Source: Agromyces sp. LHK192
Lineage (GTDB): Bacteria; Actinomycetota; Actinomycetes; Actinomycetales; Microbacteriaceae
Length of the DNA: 64,000 nt
NCBI RefSeq assembly: GCF_004006235.1
Contig: NZ_CP034753.1
Span: forward strand, 2,914,001 to 2,978,000
Reading direction: 5' to 3'
Below the pieces are notes generated by a model, which had not been told where the DNA came from, ran no database searches, and saw only the letters and a list, made by a program, of their open reading frames with translations. The position numbers and the translations under genes are program-made. Shown one piece after another: positions 61,255 to 64,000 of the stretch (position 1 is the stretch's first letter; every line of letters starts with the position of its first letter).

Positions 61255-63897
61255 ATGATCGGCGCCGATCCGCTGAGCGCCCTCGCGCAGGCATCCGCGA
61301 TCGCCACGGCCGGCGACGACCGGGCCAGGCTCGCCGCCGTCCTGCACGAGCCCCGCGAGGGCGCGGTCCTCGTGATCGGCGCCGCCGGCGCCGGGAAGTC
61401 GACCCTGCTCGCGACCGTCGACGACCATGCGGGCCCGGTTCGGCGCACGCGCGTCGGGGCCTGGATGGCCCATGTGCCCCTTTCCGGAGCCTCGGCGATG
61501 GCCGCGGCCTTCGACGCCCCCGAGTTCGTCGCGCTGTCGATGCGGCTGCTCGAGCAGTCGGGCCGCGAGCCCACCCCCGGCGCCGTGGCCGTCGCCCTGC
61601 TCACGTTGATCCGGGAGGGCGGTTTCGACGCCGGCGTCCTGGTGATCGACGACGCCGACCTCATGGACGGCGAGAGCCAGGTGGTCCTCTCGCTGCTCGC
61701 CACCAGGCTGGCCGGCACCGGCCTGCGGATCGTGGCGTCGTGCGGATCCGAGCACCCGCCGGGCCCGCTCAGACTGATGCGAGCCCTCACACTGGAGGCG
61801 GACGACCCCGACCGGTCGAGGCGGATCGCGACCGAAGCGGTCGGCGGACGCGCCGACGGCGCCGTGCACCAATTGCTCGTCGACGGAGCCCACGGCAATG
61901 TCCGCGCCGTGTCCGAGATCGCGGCACGGCTGACCGAGTCCCAGTTGACGGACGCCGCACCGATCGAGCTGCCGTTCCGGCTCGCCTCGGCCGAGACGCC
62001 GCCCGAGGACGGCCTGCTCGCACGGCTCTCGTGCGCCCACCTGCACACACTGCGCGCCGTTCGCGCCGCCCACGCCGATGAGCTGGACCGCCTGCTCTCG
62101 AGCGGGGCCGCCGCGCAGGACGGCCGCTACACGTGGCTGGCCGACCCGGTCCTGCGATCGCGCACCTACTGGGCGCTGCCCGCCGCGACGCGGACGCGGC
62201 TGCACGGGATCCTCGCCGAAGCGGAGTCCGGTACGGATCCCGCACTCGCCAGATGGCACGTCAGCCATGGCGAGGCGGGCAGCGCGTCGCCCACGGAGAT
62301 GATCGAGGACGCCGCCGAGTTCGCGCGCCGCGGCCTCGCCTGGCAGGCGGTCGAGGTCGCCGAGCGCGCGCTCGCCCTCGCCGACCTCGCTCCCGTCGCC
62401 GCGCCCCACCTGCTGCGCCTCGCGCACCACCTGCTGTACGCCGGCGAACCCGCCTACGCCGAGCGGTACGTGCGACACGCGCACCGTGCGCCGTCGCACG
62501 CCGATCGCGTCGGGCCGATCGCGGCGATGCGGCTGATCACCTCGTTCGTCGCGACCCGCCGACTCTCCGTCGACGACGGCGACTACCGATGCGTCTCGGA
62601 ACAGGCCCACCCGCTCCGCCTCACCCAGCTCGCAGCACTGCACGTCGAACGCTGGGAGGTCGATTCCGCCGCCGAGCTGCTCGAGCGGGCCACGGCCGCC
62701 ACGCCGTTCGGCGGCAGGCACGATGCGCTGCTCTCGGTCGTCTCGGCGCAGTGCTCCGCCGTCGCGGGAACCCCGGACGGCCCGACGGCGCAGCCGGCGG
62801 GCTCGGGACGCGGACCGGCGCCGGCCTCGCCGCTCGGCCTCCTCGTGCTCGGACGCACCCTCACGTTCCTCGATCGCAACGACGACGCCCGGCGCACCTT
62901 CCACGCCGTCCTCGACGTCGAGCCGGCGGCCAATCGGCTGATCGTCGATCACGCGCGGACGTTCCTCGCCGAACTCGAGATCCGCGCCGGTCGCCATGTC
63001 GACGCGGCGGCCCTGATCGACCGCGGCCGGTCGCCGGGGATCGCCAGGCGCGCACAGCCGCTCGACCTCGTCCTGCGGGCGTGGAGCCGGCTGATCGACG
63101 GCGACACCACCGAGCTCGACGGGCTCCGGGCGAGGTTCACCTACGACGACCCGTCGCTCGCCGCCCGGCTCGCGGCGTTCGAGGGCGCCTCGGCGCTCGC
63201 GACCGGACGGCTCGACGACGCCGTCGCGGCCCTCCGCGCAGCGATGTCGATCGGTGCGGCCTTCGGGAACCCCACGCTCCTGCGCTGCGAGGTGGACCTG
63301 GTCGAGTCCTGCGTCCTGTCGGATCGGCGAGCCGAGGCGCTCGAGCACGCCCGGGTCTTCCTCGGACGGCACGCCGGACATCGCACTCCATGGACCGATC
63401 AGGCCCGGGCGCGGATCGAGGCGTTGATCGCCGACGGCGACGAATCCCTCGCCGTTTGGGAACGGGCCCTCCGCATGGCCTCCTCCGGCGACCTCATGTA
63501 CGAGCGCGCCCGGACGTTCGCCGGCCATGCTGATCGGCTCGACGCGCTCGGGCGGGCGCGCGAAGCCGCCGAGCAGTGGCGATCCGCCCATGCGGTGTTC
63601 TCGCAGCTGGGCACCACGCAGTGGACGCGGCGGACCGCGCGCCCGAGGTCGGCGGCGCGCCGACCCTCGCCGGTCGATCCCCTGCTCGCGGCGCTCACGC
63701 CCGATGAGCTGGAAGTCGTGCGACTGGTCCGTCGCGGCCTGCGCAACAAGGAGATCGCCGGGGAGCTCTACGTCTCCGTGCGAACGGTCGAGGTCCGGCT
63801 GACGAGCATCTACCGACGGCTCGGGGTGATGTCGCGCTCCCAGCTCATCTCGATGCTCGCCCCCGCGAGCGAGATCCTCACGGAGCGGGTCGGCTGA
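61255..63897 (+). CDS. LAL-type LuxR-family regulator with P-loop ATPase
   Basis: An 880-residue large ATP-binding LuxR regulator. The N-terminal STAND/AAA domain has Walker A IGAAGAGKSTLL (residues 41-52) and Walker B GVLVIDDADLMDG (about 124-136). A long helical repeat body follows, then the C-terminal helix-turn-helix LTPDELEVVRLVRRGLRNKEIAGELYVSVRTVEVRLTSIYRRLGVMSRSQL (about residues 813-862). MalT-like proteins of this kind need ATP and an inducer. No adjacent metabolic gene reveals its target. ATG at 61255 is the only start with good fit, but no clear ribosome-binding site is seen. Confidence 0.88.
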   Translation: MIGADPLSALAQASAIATAGDDRARLAAVLHEPREGAVLVIGAAGAGKSTLLATVDDHAGPVRRTRVGAWMAHVPLSGASAMAAAFDAPEFVALSMRLLEQSGREPTPGAVAVALLTLIREGGFDAGVLVIDDADLMDGESQVVLSLLATRLAGTGLRIVASCGSEHPPGPLRLMRALTLEADDPDRSRRIATEAVGGRADGAVHQLLVDGAHGNVRAVSEIAARLTESQLTDAAPIELPFRLASAETPPEDGLLARLSCAHLHTLRAVRAAHADELDRLLSSGAAAQDGRYTWLADPVLRSRTYWALPAATRTRLHGILAEAESGTDPALARWHVSHGEAGSASPTEMIEDAAEFARRGLAWQAVEVAERALALADLAPVAAPHLLRLAHHLLYAGEPAYAERYVRHAHRAPSHADRVGPIAAMRLITSFVATRRLSVDDGDYRCVSEQAHPLRLTQLAALHVERWEVDSAAELLERATAATPFGGRHDALLSVVSAQCSAVAGTPDGPTAQPAGSGRGPAPASPLGLLVLGRTLTFLDRNDDARRTFHAVLDVEPAANRLIVDHARTFLAELEIRAGRHVDAAALIDRGRSPGIARRAQPLDLVLRAWSRLIDGDTTELDGLRARFTYDDPSLAARLAAFEGASALATGRLDDAVAALRAAMSIGAAFGNPTLLRCEVDLVESCVLSDRRAEALEHARVFLGRHAGHRTPWTDQARARIEALIADGDESLAVWERALRMASSGDLMYERARTFAGHADRLDALGRAREAAEQWRSAHAVFSQLGTTQWTRRTARPRSAARRPSPVDPLLAALTPDELEVVRLVRRGLRNKEIAGELYVSVRTVEVRLTSIYRRLGVMSRSQLISMLAPASEILTERVG

Positions 63898-63921
63898 CCC
63901 CGGGGGAAGGCGTTCGCGAGG

Positions 63922-64000
63922 TCAACCCGCCTCGCGTGACGGGCCCGCGCCCGGGGCCGTGCCCGGTCCGGGTTCGCGGCCGGGCCCGCCGCCGGAGCCG
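63922..64000 (-). CDS. Possible C-terminal tail of a minus-strand gene, truncated by window edge
   Basis: A minus-strand frame is open from the window end to TGA at 63922-63924 and reads Gly/Pro-rich residues (GSGGGPGREPGPGTAPGAGPSREAG). Such low-complexity tails occur at protein ends, but in DNA this GC-rich the frame could be open by chance. It would be convergent with the LAL gene. Confidence 0.25.
   Translation of the reverse strand, partial: GSGGGPGREPGPGTAPGAGPSREAG

Overview
The window is a compact, very GC-rich (about 70 percent or more) chromosomal segment of an actinobacterium. The best fit is a member of the Microbacteriaceae, of the Agromyces/Leifsonia kind. This is inferred from gene content and order (GlnR-like regulator, ppk1, MutT1-type Nudix protein, pstSCAB), F420-type and MarP-type proteins, many GTG/TTG starts, leaderless promoters and ATGA/GTGA operon overlaps. 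It reads as ordinary chromosome. I see no phage, plasmid, CRISPR or transposase gene.

Layout. 0-7.9 kb: phosphate block with the tail of an OmpR-type regulator, polyphosphate kinase, a MutT1-like Nudix/phosphatase fusion and a complete pstSCAB operon behind a three-repeat PHO box. 7.9-15.2 kb: two secreted GH18 chitinases and a LuxR/LAL-type regulator that lacks the usual ATPase domain, with a look-alike palindrome upstream of each chitinase. 15.3-20 kb: class IV aminotransferase, a repeat-bearing spacer, a hypothetical protein, tRNA-Lys(UUU), an LLM oxidoreductase and a MarP-like membrane protease. 20-26 kb: Leloir galactose genes (galM, DeoR regulator, galT, galK), then a mosaic junction with diverged partial copies of galK and ybaK, then GNAT and ybaK. 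26-28.4 kb: amino-acid permease, gamma-carbonic anhydrase, SRPBCC protein. 28.4-32 kb: a three-gene nonulosonate (sialic-acid-like) cluster. 32-34.5 kb: glyA-folD behind a ZTP riboswitch. 34.6-37.6 kb: GH20 hexosaminidase lipoprotein and a DUF559 endonuclease-like gene flanked by two 69-nt palindromes. 37.6-46.7 kb: divergent amino-sugar locus (ABC transporter versus SIS isomerase, ROK kinase, PfkB kinase, class II aldolase, DeoR regulator, deacetylase) that spells a GalNAc-type pathway. 47-51.6 kb: MFS exporter, purU, small membrane protein, TetR and its divergent membrane protein. 51.6-59.5 kb: one long minus-strand operon (ROK repressor, ABC uptake system, GH3 hexosaminidase, ROK kinase, nagB) for chito-oligosaccharides and GlcNAc. 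59.7-64 kb: NADP-isocitrate dehydrogenase and a full LAL regulator with a P-loop.

How it fits together. Chitinases cut chitin outside the cell, the DasABC-like ABC system imports oligomers, GH3 and possibly GH20 release GlcNAc, and the ROK kinase and NagB feed glycolysis. No obvious GlcNAc-specific deacetylase lies in that operon, so the deacetylase of the 46-kb locus could serve both. The operator in front of the ROK operon has a 19-bp relative in front of the chitinase-linked LuxR gene, which suggests that the ROK repressor sits above the LuxR activator. No earlier description is claimed for this arrangement. It is inferred from the sequence.

Limits: all positions, motif matches and counts were read by eye. 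Family calls rest on recognisable motifs and not on database searches.
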